Positions 1-7,500 of a DNA stretch of 21,880 nucleotides are shown in pieces. How positions within the stretch are numbered: position 1 is the stretch's first letter; every line of letters begins with the position of its first letter. Where the stretch lies: positions 1 through 21,880 of IMG/VR virus record IMGVR_UViG_3300028840_001337; one strand, given 5' to 3'. The position numbers and the translations under genes were made by a program. The notes below the pieces were generated by a model. It searched no databases. It saw only the letters and a program-made list of their open reading frames with translations, and was not told where the DNA came from. This stretch comes from a virus.

Positions 1-3000
1 TCATGTGCCCCCTGACTGCTTGCAGATCGCCATGTGGCTATTGTAGAACCTGTACTTGCCCCCCATTTCCACCAGTCTCCTGAAGATTTATAATAGCAGT
101 TGTAATCTATGGTATTATCTTCTGGTGTAGCATTTGCATCAACCGTAATAGCATATGCAGAAGCATGCGTAGGATAACAGAGATTATTTTTTACTATACA
201 ATCATAAGTTTCGTTTCCAGCATCCGCCGCTAATCTTATCTCTGCTCTATGAAATGTGTTTGTTCCCTGTGCATTTCCATAACAGACATTGTTATAAACC
301 TCATGCCCGTGAGAGCGGTAAAGCAGTATTCCCGCACCGTCACAGTTGTAAACGATATTGTAATAGACCTGATTATTGTCGGCATAAATATCTAGGTTGA
401 TTCCACTACCATCACCTGTATCTGTACCATTATTGACATTATAAACTAAATTGTAACGGATGATATTATTGTTGCCATAGTTATTTGTAGTCCCTGCACA
501 TATCTGTATGCCCTGCATATCAGTTAATCCATCAGCGATGTCATAAACAGTATTGCTCTCCACCACCCAATAATCACCCTCAATATTAATCCCATCTCTA
601 TCTGTGTTATAAACAGTACAATCCTTCACTTCTCCCATATTGCTAGAGGTACAAACAAGCCTATCTATTTTTACCCCATGTCGCCCGCAATCATGGATAA
701 TACAGGTATCTACAGTATGCGGAACGCCACAGCGATAAAGCCATATTCCAGCACCAGCGATGTAATCTATCGAGCAATTTTGCACAGTAAGATTCGTGGT
801 TGTCCCAGTCGCACCCACACCGCTACTGGACGTTCCATTTGCATGTTGAATATGCAATCCATCAAGGGTAACATAATTTTTATCTGCCACAGACACACAG
901 CTATTTCTAACACCGGCTTCAATACCAGGAGAAGTGTAAGCCGTATCTGGATCAGTAGTAGAATAAACATACAAAACATCATCCTGCCAAAACCAATCAT
1001 TCTCTGAATCTACATCAGCCAATACTGTTTGTGCATTCCCTTCTGTTCCATCGAAAAACACAAGGTTTGGCTCAGTGTCGCAATATGCTTCCCAGATGGT
1101 TGCAGAACCGCTGGTTGCCATAACCTTAACATCATCAATAAAAGCATCGGGGTCTTCTGTATCATCAATGCCGATTCTTACTGGATTATTTAATGTGGCT
1201 GCCATCGGATTGCCATTAGTCCACGATCCCGTAAGAGTAGTCCAACTCGCAGAGGCATCCGTGCGATATTTGATGGCAATACCTGTCCACGGACTTACCG
1301 AGCAGTCCCCTATTTCAACTCGTATCTGATACCAAGTATTTGCACTGGGGGAAAAATCGCTGGTTTGATAGCTTGTTGCCCCATTGTCAGCAGCGTTCCT
1401 TGTTCTGATTGCCAATTCATCAGAGCCACCATGTCTCACAATATTTATTTCATTCGCTTCAGAAGAATCATCTCCATCGTTAATTCCGATAATAAATTCA
1501 TAGGCACTAGCTGTAGCATCATTGGGTCGCCACCAAAATTGAAAAGTAACGCTTTCGTCTGTCCAGTTTCCATCAGTATAGATATATCGGTTGTCTCCAT
1601 TCATATCGAATGACCCAGTACCCGTTTTTGCGGTATCTGAGTGAAGCGTTGATGTGTTGCCACTGGCTATCCAAGACGTATCGTCTGTTCCAGAGCTTAA
1701 CACGACAGTGCTTGCAGCATTATCATCACACTGTAAAATGTATACCCAATCTCCGCGAGTCCATCCCGTTACTAAATCAGAGCCTTTAATAATCGGGGCA
1801 TTTCCAGTTCCATAATATGAAAATGTAATAGGGCTACCACTAGAACCAGAAGATGGGGGGACTAACTGTTCGCGCCAAGTGTCTCCCTTGTTAAATTTTA
1901 TAGAATCTCCCGCCGTAAAAGACGAGGCATTAACTTTTGCTATTGTCTTCCAAGCATTATCATCAGATGTGCCCGATTTATCATCATCTCCATCATTTTT
2001 TACATAATATATTGTTGCCACTTCACTTTCTCCTGTAGTGGTTATCGTTGGAGTTGGTGTAGAGTATGTTAATTCCTGCACACCTGCCGATACATTGGCA
2101 TCAGATGAAACAGAATATTCCGGCACAGAAAAAGAAAGAGTCTGTGTATTAGCACTAATTTCAGCACTACCAATTGAATACTCATTAAGCTCCGCGGCAT
2201 CAAAATAAATAGAAGAACTTGCCGCATCTGCCGTTCTGAAATGCAACCTATAATCTGTGTAGGTTGCTGGTGTAGTAAAATCTAATTCATACTTAGTCCA
2301 ATCTGTTTGATTGGCTAATGAAATAGAGGTGGAACTGCCCTGAAAAGTACCGTCAGATTTTAAATAAACATTATTGGCAGTATCGTGTAAGGTGACTCCA
2401 GCGGTTTTGCTTCCTGCTGAATTTTTATAATATAATCTAATAACATAATCTGTCTCTGCAACCAACGTAATATCTTGTCTGATATCAACATACGAATTTG
2501 ATGCATCTACATCTAATCGAGCAGAATATGTTCCGGCATGAACATCAACTGCTTCTCGATTAACAGTAGATGTGCCATTCTCTGACTTTCCCCAATTAGA
2601 TGGCGTATTTGCATCGTCCCAATTCTCAATCCCACCATCCGTAAGGACATTACCTCCTTCTGCGCCCTCGGTAACAATACTCACTAATGGCAATTGAAAT
2701 GATGCGGAAACAGTTGCCACATTTACACTGACAACCAAATCACCCTGTGCTGAATAAGTCGGAACGCTAAATGTCAATGTTTGACAGTTGACATTTATTG
2801 ACACATCCTCAGATGCAATAGATTCTTCAGCCCCGATATCCGGTGCTGTTCCCTTATAGACTAAAGATACTCCTAATCCGCTTGTCCAAGTCGCCGCAGT
2901 AGCAAGGTCTATTCGTCCAGTATCATAATTGATGCTATCAATCTGATATGTGGATGTTTGTCCCTGGAACTGGATATAATCACCGTCCTGTAATCCATAT

Positions 3001-4397
3001 CCATCACTGAAATATTTGGCATCTTCTACCATGAGAACAAGACTACTTGAACCCGCATTAGCCGTTGTGGTCAGCCAATCCCCCGCATCTATAGCATCAC
3101 TGCCAGAGCCAAGGGTAAAATCGGCATTGTCGGCATCTGTGAATTGAGGATTACCAGTTACATTATCATGCCATTCGGACGGGAATGTACTCTCCATCCA
3201 TGAAAGACTAACACCATTATTGGTTGTCCCATCCAACATTTCGTTGAATGTTGCGCCGCTCTCAAAAAGATTGTAGCAGACCTCGTTATCATTCGGACTG
3301 CCTGATATATACATCCTCATGGCAAGTTCCGAATTGTTATAAAATATATTGTTTTTAATTACATTATCGTGGCAGTCTCCACTGGTGTTTGTTTCTTGTC
3401 CACGCAAATTGTTGTAAAATGTATTGTTAAAGATTCTGGCATCTTCGGCATAATTTCCCGTCATGGAAAAACCGTTACCATTTCCATAAACACTGTTATT
3501 CCTAAATATCGTATGGCTTGTTCCATGCTGGAATGCCGTGTGTTCATGGTCTGGACGCGACCTATCTCCAGACGAACCACAAAGATTTTCTGGACAAGTT
3601 GAGGCACTGCACCCTGAACCGCAATTATAAATCGTATTATTTTCTACTAGGTTGTAATCAGATGTTTCCCCTGGTGCCCTATTATCAATAATAATTCCCG
3701 CATGCCATTGTGTGGTTATAGTATTATCTCGGATAATATTATAAGAACATTTTTGTCCAGTGCCCTCATTTCCACCATAAATATCAATACATGCATGAGA
3801 AGCATCTGTAATCGTATTGCCTGCTATGAGGTTGTGGTGTGCCCCATATTTGATGGCAATGGCATCTGCGGGTCCAGTATTGCTAACCTGCTCTCCAGAA
3901 TCACAGCGACAAACCAGTGTATTATTAAGAATCTGGTTATGATGACAGTCCGTACCGTGCATATAGATGCCATTATATTGATTGACTCGTTCAAAATAAC
4001 ATCCATCAATTACACAATACGTTGCCCCGTCATCAGTCTGTCCATATCCAAGATTTACCCATCCGCCATTAGAAGTGGTATTGTTATTCGGATCGGTATC
4101 TTCACAGCGAATATACAGGACTCGGATGTAATCTCTATGTCGCAAATCAACGAATGTTGACTGGTCATAAAGATTAACTGTATCCGTATCATATCGGGAA
4201 TATGTGATGTAATTACCTGATGTTCCAGAATTACTGGGCTTAATCTGCTCATAGTATGTCCCAGCCATAATATACACAGTATCCCCCGCCGTGAGCGTTG
4301 TGTTCGCTTTGCCTATGGTTTTCCACGCCAGGGCATCAGAAGTTCCTAACCCTGTATTGCTGTCGTTCCCCGTAGGCTTTACATAATACGTGGTCAT
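1..4397 (-). CDS. giant right-handed beta-helix virion protein, partial (C-terminus beyond window)
   Basis: One reading frame stays open for 1465 codons from the ATG at 4397 to the window edge with no stop. Visible layout: a first beta-helix region (about residues 1-525) with recurrent N-N-T-I/F turns such as HHNQILNNT and HNLIAGNTIT; two short beta repeats (about 530-580); a carbohydrate-binding-like beta-sandwich (about 580-740, NVLTDGGIENWDD then YVIRLYYKNS); two more repeats (about 745-790); a second beta-helix cap (from about 793); a LamG-like insert (about 890-1095); and a second beta-helix to the edge. The caps are duplicated: YYVKPTGNDSNTG at the N-terminus and YYVKNDGDDDKSG near residue 795, each followed by AWKTI. 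The start overlaps the stop of the 44-residue gene as ATGA. Such proteins usually form tail fibres or tailspikes that bind or cut surface polysaccharide. No catalytic residues can be assigned, so enzyme activity is not claimed. The fold is fairly sure, the exact virion role less so. Confidence 0.85.
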   Translation of the reverse strand, partial: MTTYYVKPTGNDSNTGLGTSDALAWKTIGKANTTLTAGDTVYIMAGTYYEQIKPSNSGTSGNYITYSRYDTDTVNLYDQSTFVDLRHRDYIRVLYIRCEDTDPNNNTTSNGGWVNLGYGQTDDGATYCVIDGCYFERVNQYNGIYMHGTDCHHNQILNNTLVCRCDSGEQVSNTGPADAIAIKYGAHHNLIAGNTITDASHACIDIYGGNEGTGQKCSYNIIRDNTITTQWHAGIIIDNRAPGETSDYNLVENNTIYNCGSGCSASTCPENLCGSSGDRSRPDHEHTAFQHGTSHTIFRNNSVYGNGNGFSMTGNYAEDARIFNNTFYNNLRGQETNTSGDCHDNVIKNNIFYNNSELAMRMYISGSPNDNEVCYNLFESGATFNEMLDGTTNNGVSLSWMESTFPSEWHDNVTGNPQFTDADNADFTLGSGSDAIDAGDWLTTTANAGSSSLVLMVEDAKYFSDGYGLQDGDYIQFQGQTSTYQIDSINYDTGRIDLATAATWTSGLGVSLVYKGTAPDIGAEESIASEDVSINVNCQTLTFSVPTYSAQGDLVVSVNVATVSASFQLPLVSIVTEGAEGGNVLTDGGIENWDDANTPSNWGKSENGTSTVNREAVDVHAGTYSARLDVDASNSYVDIRQDITLVAETDYVIRLYYKNSAGSKTAGVTLHDTANNVYLKSDGTFQGSSTSISLANQTDWTKYELDFTTPATYTDYRLHFRTADAASSSIYFDAAELNEYSIGSAEISANTQTLSFSVPEYSVSSDANVSAGVQELTYSTPTPTITTTGESEVATIYYVKNDGDDDKSGTSDDNAWKTIAKVNASSFTAGDSIKFNKGDTWREQLVPPSSGSSGSPITFSYYGTGNAPIIKGSDLVTGWTRGDWVYILQCDDNAASTVVLSSGTDDTSWIASGNTSTLHSDTAKTGTGSFDMNGDNRYIYTDGNWTDESVTFQFWWRPNDATASAYEFIIGINDGDDSSEANEINIVRHGGSDELAIRTRNAADNGATSYQTSDFSPSANTWYQIRVEIGDCSVSPWTGIAIKYRTDASASWTTLTGSWTNGNPMAATLNNPVRIGIDDTEDPDAFIDDVKVMATSGSATIWEAYCDTEPNLVFFDGTEGNAQTVLADVDSENDWFWQDDVLYVYSTTDPDTAYTSPGIEAGVRNSCVSVADKNYVTLDGLHIQHANGTSSSGVGATGTTTNLTVQNCSIDYIAGAGIWLYRCGVPHTVDTCIIHDCGRHGVKIDRLVCTSSNMGEVKDCTVYNTDRDGINIEGDYWVVESNTVYDIADGLTDMQGIQICAGTTNNYGNNNIIRYNLVYNVNNGTDTGDGSGINLDIYADNNQVYYNIVYNCDGAGILLYRSHGHEVYNNVCYGNAQGTNTFHRAEIRLAADAGNETYDCIVKNNLCYPTHASAYAITVDANATPEDNTIDYNCYYKSSGDWWKWGASTGSTIATWRSASSQGAH

Positions 4398-4528
4398 AGA
4401 ATCTCTACTATTCCCCTATCTGCCAATACATCTACTATTTGTTTGAGCAAACTGGCTTCATCCCCCTTGTTATAGCAACAGGCAAAATCCTTCAAGAATC
4501 TCACCCGCACTAAAACTATCTTTGGCAC
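4394..4528 (-). CDS. 44-residue small phage protein, translationally coupled
   Basis: This short frame starts at GTG, sharing its first base with the TAG stop of the upstream gene, and ends in TGA overlapping the ATG of the giant beta-helix gene. It therefore fills the gap between them exactly. The peptide contains VRFLKDFACCYNKGDEASLL followed by a short helical C-terminus (VDVLADRGIVEIL). Phages often carry small proteins with a similar K-V-x-F-L-K-D-F start, but their function is unknown. No good Shine-Dalgarno sequence precedes the GTG, so translation probably depends on ribosomes finishing the upstream gene. The double stop/start overlap and the sensible composition argue for a real gene. 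No function is proposed. Confidence 0.65.
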   Translation of the reverse strand: MPKIVLVRVRFLKDFACCYNKGDEASLLKQIVDVLADRGIVEIL

Positions 4529-4950
4529 TAACCCAAATTGACTATTCCTTCTGCATTCCAGGCGATTTTAAAATTCCCATTACTTGAAGTTTTGTCCGAA
4601 CCAAAATCCAAATAACAGATAAGCCAACTGGTCGTAGAGGTTCCACTATCTTTGTAAACAACGGCACCCCTAGCTGTAATACTAGAGCTTGCCCAAGTCA
4701 CATCATTGGCATCAAACACACCTTCATTATCTGTATCATCGGTTGATACGGATTTATTTGAAAGCGTAGCCCCACCAGCCGAATAACCAGAACCAGTTAC
4801 CTCGTTGGTAATATCTGCGAAATCTTCATGGTCATCCTGACTCGGCGTGTAACTCGATGTGACAAGTGCCACTTTTATGGTATCGGTATCTAAATCAATA
4901 GACCCGTCCATAATCTTACTTTTGAAAGAATTATAGATCACGTCAGCCAT
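4528..4950 (-). CDS. phage structural-type protein (MADVIYNSFK family), 140 aa
   Basis: The ATG at 4950 is preferred over an ATG five codons upstream because GGAGG lies six bases before it and it shares one base with the TAA of the upstream zinc-ribbon gene. The protein opens MADVIYNSFKSKIMDG and carries DTIKVALVTSSYTPSQDDHE, then TARGAVVYKDSGTS and a final W-N-x-E-G-I. This pattern is common among phage proteins encoded in tail or virion modules and usually annotated as hypothetical or tail-related. The chain is beta-rich, soluble and lacks a signal peptide or membrane segment. It sits two genes upstream of the giant beta-helix protein, so a role as a small virion or fibre-associated protein is plausible but inferred. 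Confidence 0.8.
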   Translation of the reverse strand: MADVIYNSFKSKIMDGSIDLDTDTIKVALVTSSYTPSQDDHEDFADITNEVTGSGYSAGGATLSNKSVSTDDTDNEGVFDANDVTWASSSITARGAVVYKDSGTSTTSWLICYLDFGSDKTSSNGNFKIAWNAEGIVNLG

Positions 4951-5633
4951 TATCTTCCTCCCCAATAGCCTAAAGACTTTAATTGTCTCTCTTTTTCCTT
5001 ATCCTCAGACCACTCCTCTACCGGAGGGTGATGGATAATATCTTTCCTAAATTTTGTATGTATTTCCTTGAGGTATGACACCTCATCTATGATATTGAAG
5101 CGTATAAACCATCCACATCTTGCACACTTATAACAAGCCTGATTCAGTTCGTATTCATGACTTCCGTCATCGTGATAGTGCAAGGTGGTATGTCGCAACG
5201 TCATGTCCTCGCCACAATGAAAACACTTAACCTCGAACTTCGGCTTATGTGCCTCAATATTGTAAGTGCGTTCCCATAGAGGTGTGTGTTTTACACTCAC
5301 TCCATGAACCACGTTTTTCTCTCCGCGAATCTCTTCTACATCACCCAAATAAACCGCCTCTTCCTTTTCCATTAGATCCGCCAACAGCTTGAGTATCCGA
5401 CCCCAATGTTCTTCGCTGATAGCCACGCCAAAGATATCCAAGTACCCACATGCCGGACACATAAAGTCCACGTCCAAAGCATGGCTATTAATCTCCTGTT
5501 CCTCATCTAGTTTAAAATCCAATAAGTTTGTAGTGAGAACTCTTAGCGGTGTTTTGCAGAACGGGCATTTGGGATGAAACGTACACCGCAATCCAAACTT
5601 CGCCGTAGGATCTTCTTGCCAGCATCCCATCAT
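4950..5633 (-). CDS. two-zinc-ribbon protein, intact copy, 227 aa
   Basis: The protein has two zinc-ribbon-like units. The N-terminal one uses C23-x2-C26 and C59-x2-C62 (CPFC, CPACGY). The C-terminal one uses C137-x2-C140 and C170-x2-C173 (CFHC, CARCGW). A helical linker (about residues 75-115) and the phrase LWERTYNIEAH separate them, and the chain ends LGYWGGR. It is the intact member of a local family: the gene at 5645-6396 and the gene pair at 9002-9545 repeat the same two units. It starts with two adjacent ATG codons, with only a weak GAG before them. It lies in the leftward tail-type cluster, with its stop overlapping the next start. The cysteine pattern points to metal binding and perhaps nucleic-acid or protein contact. 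The actual function is unknown. Confidence 0.85.
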   Translation of the reverse strand: MMGCWQEDPTAKFGLRCTFHPKCPFCKTPLRVLTTNLLDFKLDEEQEINSHALDVDFMCPACGYLDIFGVAISEEHWGRILKLLADLMEKEEAVYLGDVEEIRGEKNVVHGVSVKHTPLWERTYNIEAHKPKFEVKCFHCGEDMTLRHTTLHYHDDGSHEYELNQACYKCARCGWFIRFNIIDEVSYLKEIHTKFRKDIIHHPPVEEWSEDKEKERQLKSLGYWGGR

Positions 5634-5644
5634 CTCGTTTGATA

Positions 5645-6396
5645 TTAGTTACCTCCCCAATAACCTAAAGCCTGTAGTTGTCGCCCAATTTCCTCATGTT
5701 CATCAGACCAGTTGTCGCACTCTGGGACTAGCTTCTGGTTTCCATGCCTGAAATCCTCAAGCACTCGTTTCAGATACTCTCCCTCGTCAACTACATGGAA
5801 TGTGATGAACCATGCACACCGAGGACACTTATAAGCCATGTGATTGATACCACAGTCACTTGGTTCATCAGCATCTTCTAAATAAACCGTTGAATGGCGT
5901 AGTGCCATCGGCATTGTTTTCCCCTGATCGGAACATCTGAAACAGTGAATAGGGAACTTCGGGGAATGCCCCTGAACATCATTCGTGCGTTCCCACCCAG
6001 GAGTGCGTTCTATAACGATTTCTTTCGGATTGTCTTTTTTCTTTTTAGCCAAATATAAATCCCCTTCAACACCAGCAACGGCTTCTTGAACCAGAATGTC
6101 CGTATCAGTTCTTTGAGCATCAGCTTTTCGGACAGCTTTGCCTGTTCCCAAAAATGTTCTTCGTTGATTGCCACGCCGTATAAATCCCGCCAGCCACAGT
6201 ATCTGCACATGAGGTCAACGTCTATCGCGAAACTCCACGGCTCATCCACATACTCAGGATGCAGCTTGAAGTGGAGTAGTTTCGTATCGAATAGTTCCAT
6301 CTCTGTCGGCTGTGTATCCCTGTGAAATAAGCACATGGGACTCAACGATGCTTTTAGCCCGACAAGTGTTTCATCATCCTTTTCCCATACACTCAC
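5645..6396 (-). CDS. two-zinc-ribbon paralogue split by a -1 frame change
   Basis: Two overlapping frames together reproduce the intact neighbour at 4950-5633. The first runs from the GTG at 6396 to a stop at 6010 (128 codons) and has the N-terminal ribbon (CLFH at 22-25, CRYC at 64-67), then GVAINEEHF. The second, in the -1 frame, is open down to 5645 and has the WERTNDVQGH phrase, the second ribbon (CFRC, CPRC) and the ending LGYWGGN. Joining them anywhere in the overlap (about 6010-6120) gives roughly 250 residues. The overlap contains a canonical slippery heptamer in the upstream frame. The GTG overlaps the stop of the upstream 62-residue gene and has GGAG seven bases before it. The split could be programmed frameshifting, a natural mutation or an assembly error. 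The C-terminal frame has an internal ATG at 6208 but it matches nothing in the paralogues. Confidence 0.75.
6034..6040 (-). other. slippery heptamer A_AAA_AAG in frame of the split zinc-ribbon gene
   Basis: Read on the minus strand, the codons AGA AAA AAG place the heptamer A AAA AAG in the register of the upstream frame. This is the efficient bacterial -1 slippage site known from dnaX. Slippage here leads directly into the frame encoding the second zinc ribbon. The zero-frame stop lies eight codons downstream. I see no strong pseudoknot. A GGGG-cauu-CCCC hairpin lies about 75 bases further on, and no Shine-Dalgarno-like stimulator sits at the usual 10-base distance. Confidence 0.45.
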
Positions 6397-6581
6397 AACG
6401 GTTCTCCGTCGAATGGACAATGTGTAATTTGTCGCCAGTATAGATTCCCCGTCAACGGACATATCCTCTTCAGAAATGGCAACTCTGAATACATCTTATT
6501 CTTGCCTGGGATTAGTTGTCCGGCGGGATGAATCAGACCATCGTTGATTGCCATCGTCATCGGATTGCATTTGTGCGTCAT
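6393..6581 (-). CDS. small cysteine-containing protein, 62 aa
   Basis: The gene is wedged between the glycosyltransferase (ATGA overlap at its start) and the split zinc-ribbon gene (stop TGA overlapping GTG at its end). The protein begins MTHKCNPMTMAINDG and ends LTGNLYWRQITHCPFDGEPL, with cysteines at 5, 41 and 55. The C-terminal CPL...HCPFDG looks like a degenerate zinc knuckle resembling the paired CPxC motifs of the adjacent ribbon proteins. That likeness is an impression from reading, not an alignment score. Coupled starts and stops support translation. The function is unknown. Confidence 0.65.
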   Translation of the reverse strand: MTHKCNPMTMAINDGLIHPAGQLIPGKNKMYSELPFLKRICPLTGNLYWRQITHCPFDGEPL

Positions 6582-7204
6582 TGATAGTCCTCATGCACGT
6601 TCATAATACGATTTGATACATGACCGTATACTAGGTCTGTATCACACCACGGCTGAATGCCGTACAGACGGCAGTTGAGATAAAACTTCACATCCTCGCC
6701 CAACAACTGGCGATTCTCCTCATCCCACGACATCTTGAAATAGGGCGGTTTCATCTTGCGGAACACCTTTGGATGTACCATGATTCCACCAAACCCCATG
6801 CAGTCCACGGACTTTAACCCTTGATTGATTTTGAACTCATCAGGCTCTAATCGCCGTATCTTGTCTCTGTCGCCAAACTTATACACCAAAGGTCGCCCAT
6901 CCCTTTTATCAGGTGTCACTCCACCGACAACGAGCTTCCCAGAATCGACATGCTTCATAAGCCGTTCTGGAGTATCGGCAGGATATGTCTGGTCGGCATC
7001 GAGAAACAGGATGTAATTAGCCCCCTCCTTAATAGCAATACTGGCAAGTTGGTCACGCATGTGGTCCATGTAGCAACTGCGGTTGCTTGTGATGGACATG
7101 CCGTACTTACCGATGGCATACTGTGACATTTCACAGTAACTCTTGAAAAACTGTGCAGGTAGATAATCCCACGACAACGGAACGCAACAACAGACCTTCT
7201 TCAT
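6578..7204 (-). CDS. GT-A fold glycosyltransferase, family 2-like, 208 aa
   Basis: The chain has the signature of a short GT2-like nucleotide-sugar transferase. It has an Arg/Asn-containing early segment, then the acidic metal-binding triad in ILFLDADQTYP (D69-A-D71), a CMGFGGIMVHPKVF segment (about 135-149), and LLGEDVKFYLNCRLYGIQPW (about 167-186) followed by DTDLVYGH. GED resembles the usual catalytic ED region and H195 may bind metal. At 208 residues it is a minimal single-domain enzyme without a membrane segment. GAGGAAAC precedes the ATG. Its position among virion genes suggests it modifies a virion protein or a host surface sugar, or marks phage components. Donor and acceptor cannot be told from the sequence. 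Confidence 0.85.
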   Translation of the reverse strand: MKKVCCCVPLSWDYLPAQFFKSYCEMSQYAIGKYGMSITSNRSCYMDHMRDQLASIAIKEGANYILFLDADQTYPADTPERLMKHVDSGKLVVGGVTPDKRDGRPLVYKFGDRDKIRRLEPDEFKINQGLKSVDCMGFGGIMVHPKVFRKMKPPYFKMSWDEENRQLLGEDVKFYLNCRLYGIQPWCDTDLVYGHVSNRIMNVHEDYQ

Positions 7205-7210
7205 GTTTCC

Positions 7211-7492
7211 TCATCTCAGATAGACGTATGCAGTACCACCATCTATTGTGTTCACTGTTAATCCGTGAACTCTCTTTTTGTATCCGGCGTAATTGAATTG
7301 AACAGGAGAAGCATCCGAAGCCCCTGCTTTCAAAAGAACCGCATTCCCTCCAGCAGCGTTGTTAAGAATTAGGTCGTCCGCAGCTACCGCTGGAAAATAT
7401 ACAATTCGCTCTATAACACAGGGGTTAGTAGTAACCGCCCCCGTTTCATCCAAAATGTATAAATTCGAAGAACTCACAAATGTATTTGCCAT
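7211..7492 (-). CDS. small beta-rich phage protein, 93 aa
   Basis: An AGGA motif six bases before the ATG supports this start. The protein opens MANTFVSSSNLYILDETG and ends in short alternating hydrophobic stretches (YKKRVHGLTVNTIDGGTAYVYLR). There is no signal peptide, membrane span or cysteine cluster beyond one cysteine (C25). Its composition and place between the repeat protein and the glycosyltransferase fit a small virion component such as a fibre or decoration subunit. I do not recognise a named family. Confidence 0.75.
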   Translation of the reverse strand: MANTFVSSSNLYILDETGAVTTNPCVIERIVYFPAVAADDLILNNAAGGNAVLLKAGASDASPVQFNYAGYKKRVHGLTVNTIDGGTAYVYLR

Positions 7493-7500
7493 GTTAAATC

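Noticed and set aside
678-4160. Several plus-strand frames of 77-152 codons
   Set aside because: They lie opposite the unbroken 1465-codon minus-strand frame, lack ribosome binding sites and have unnatural compositions.
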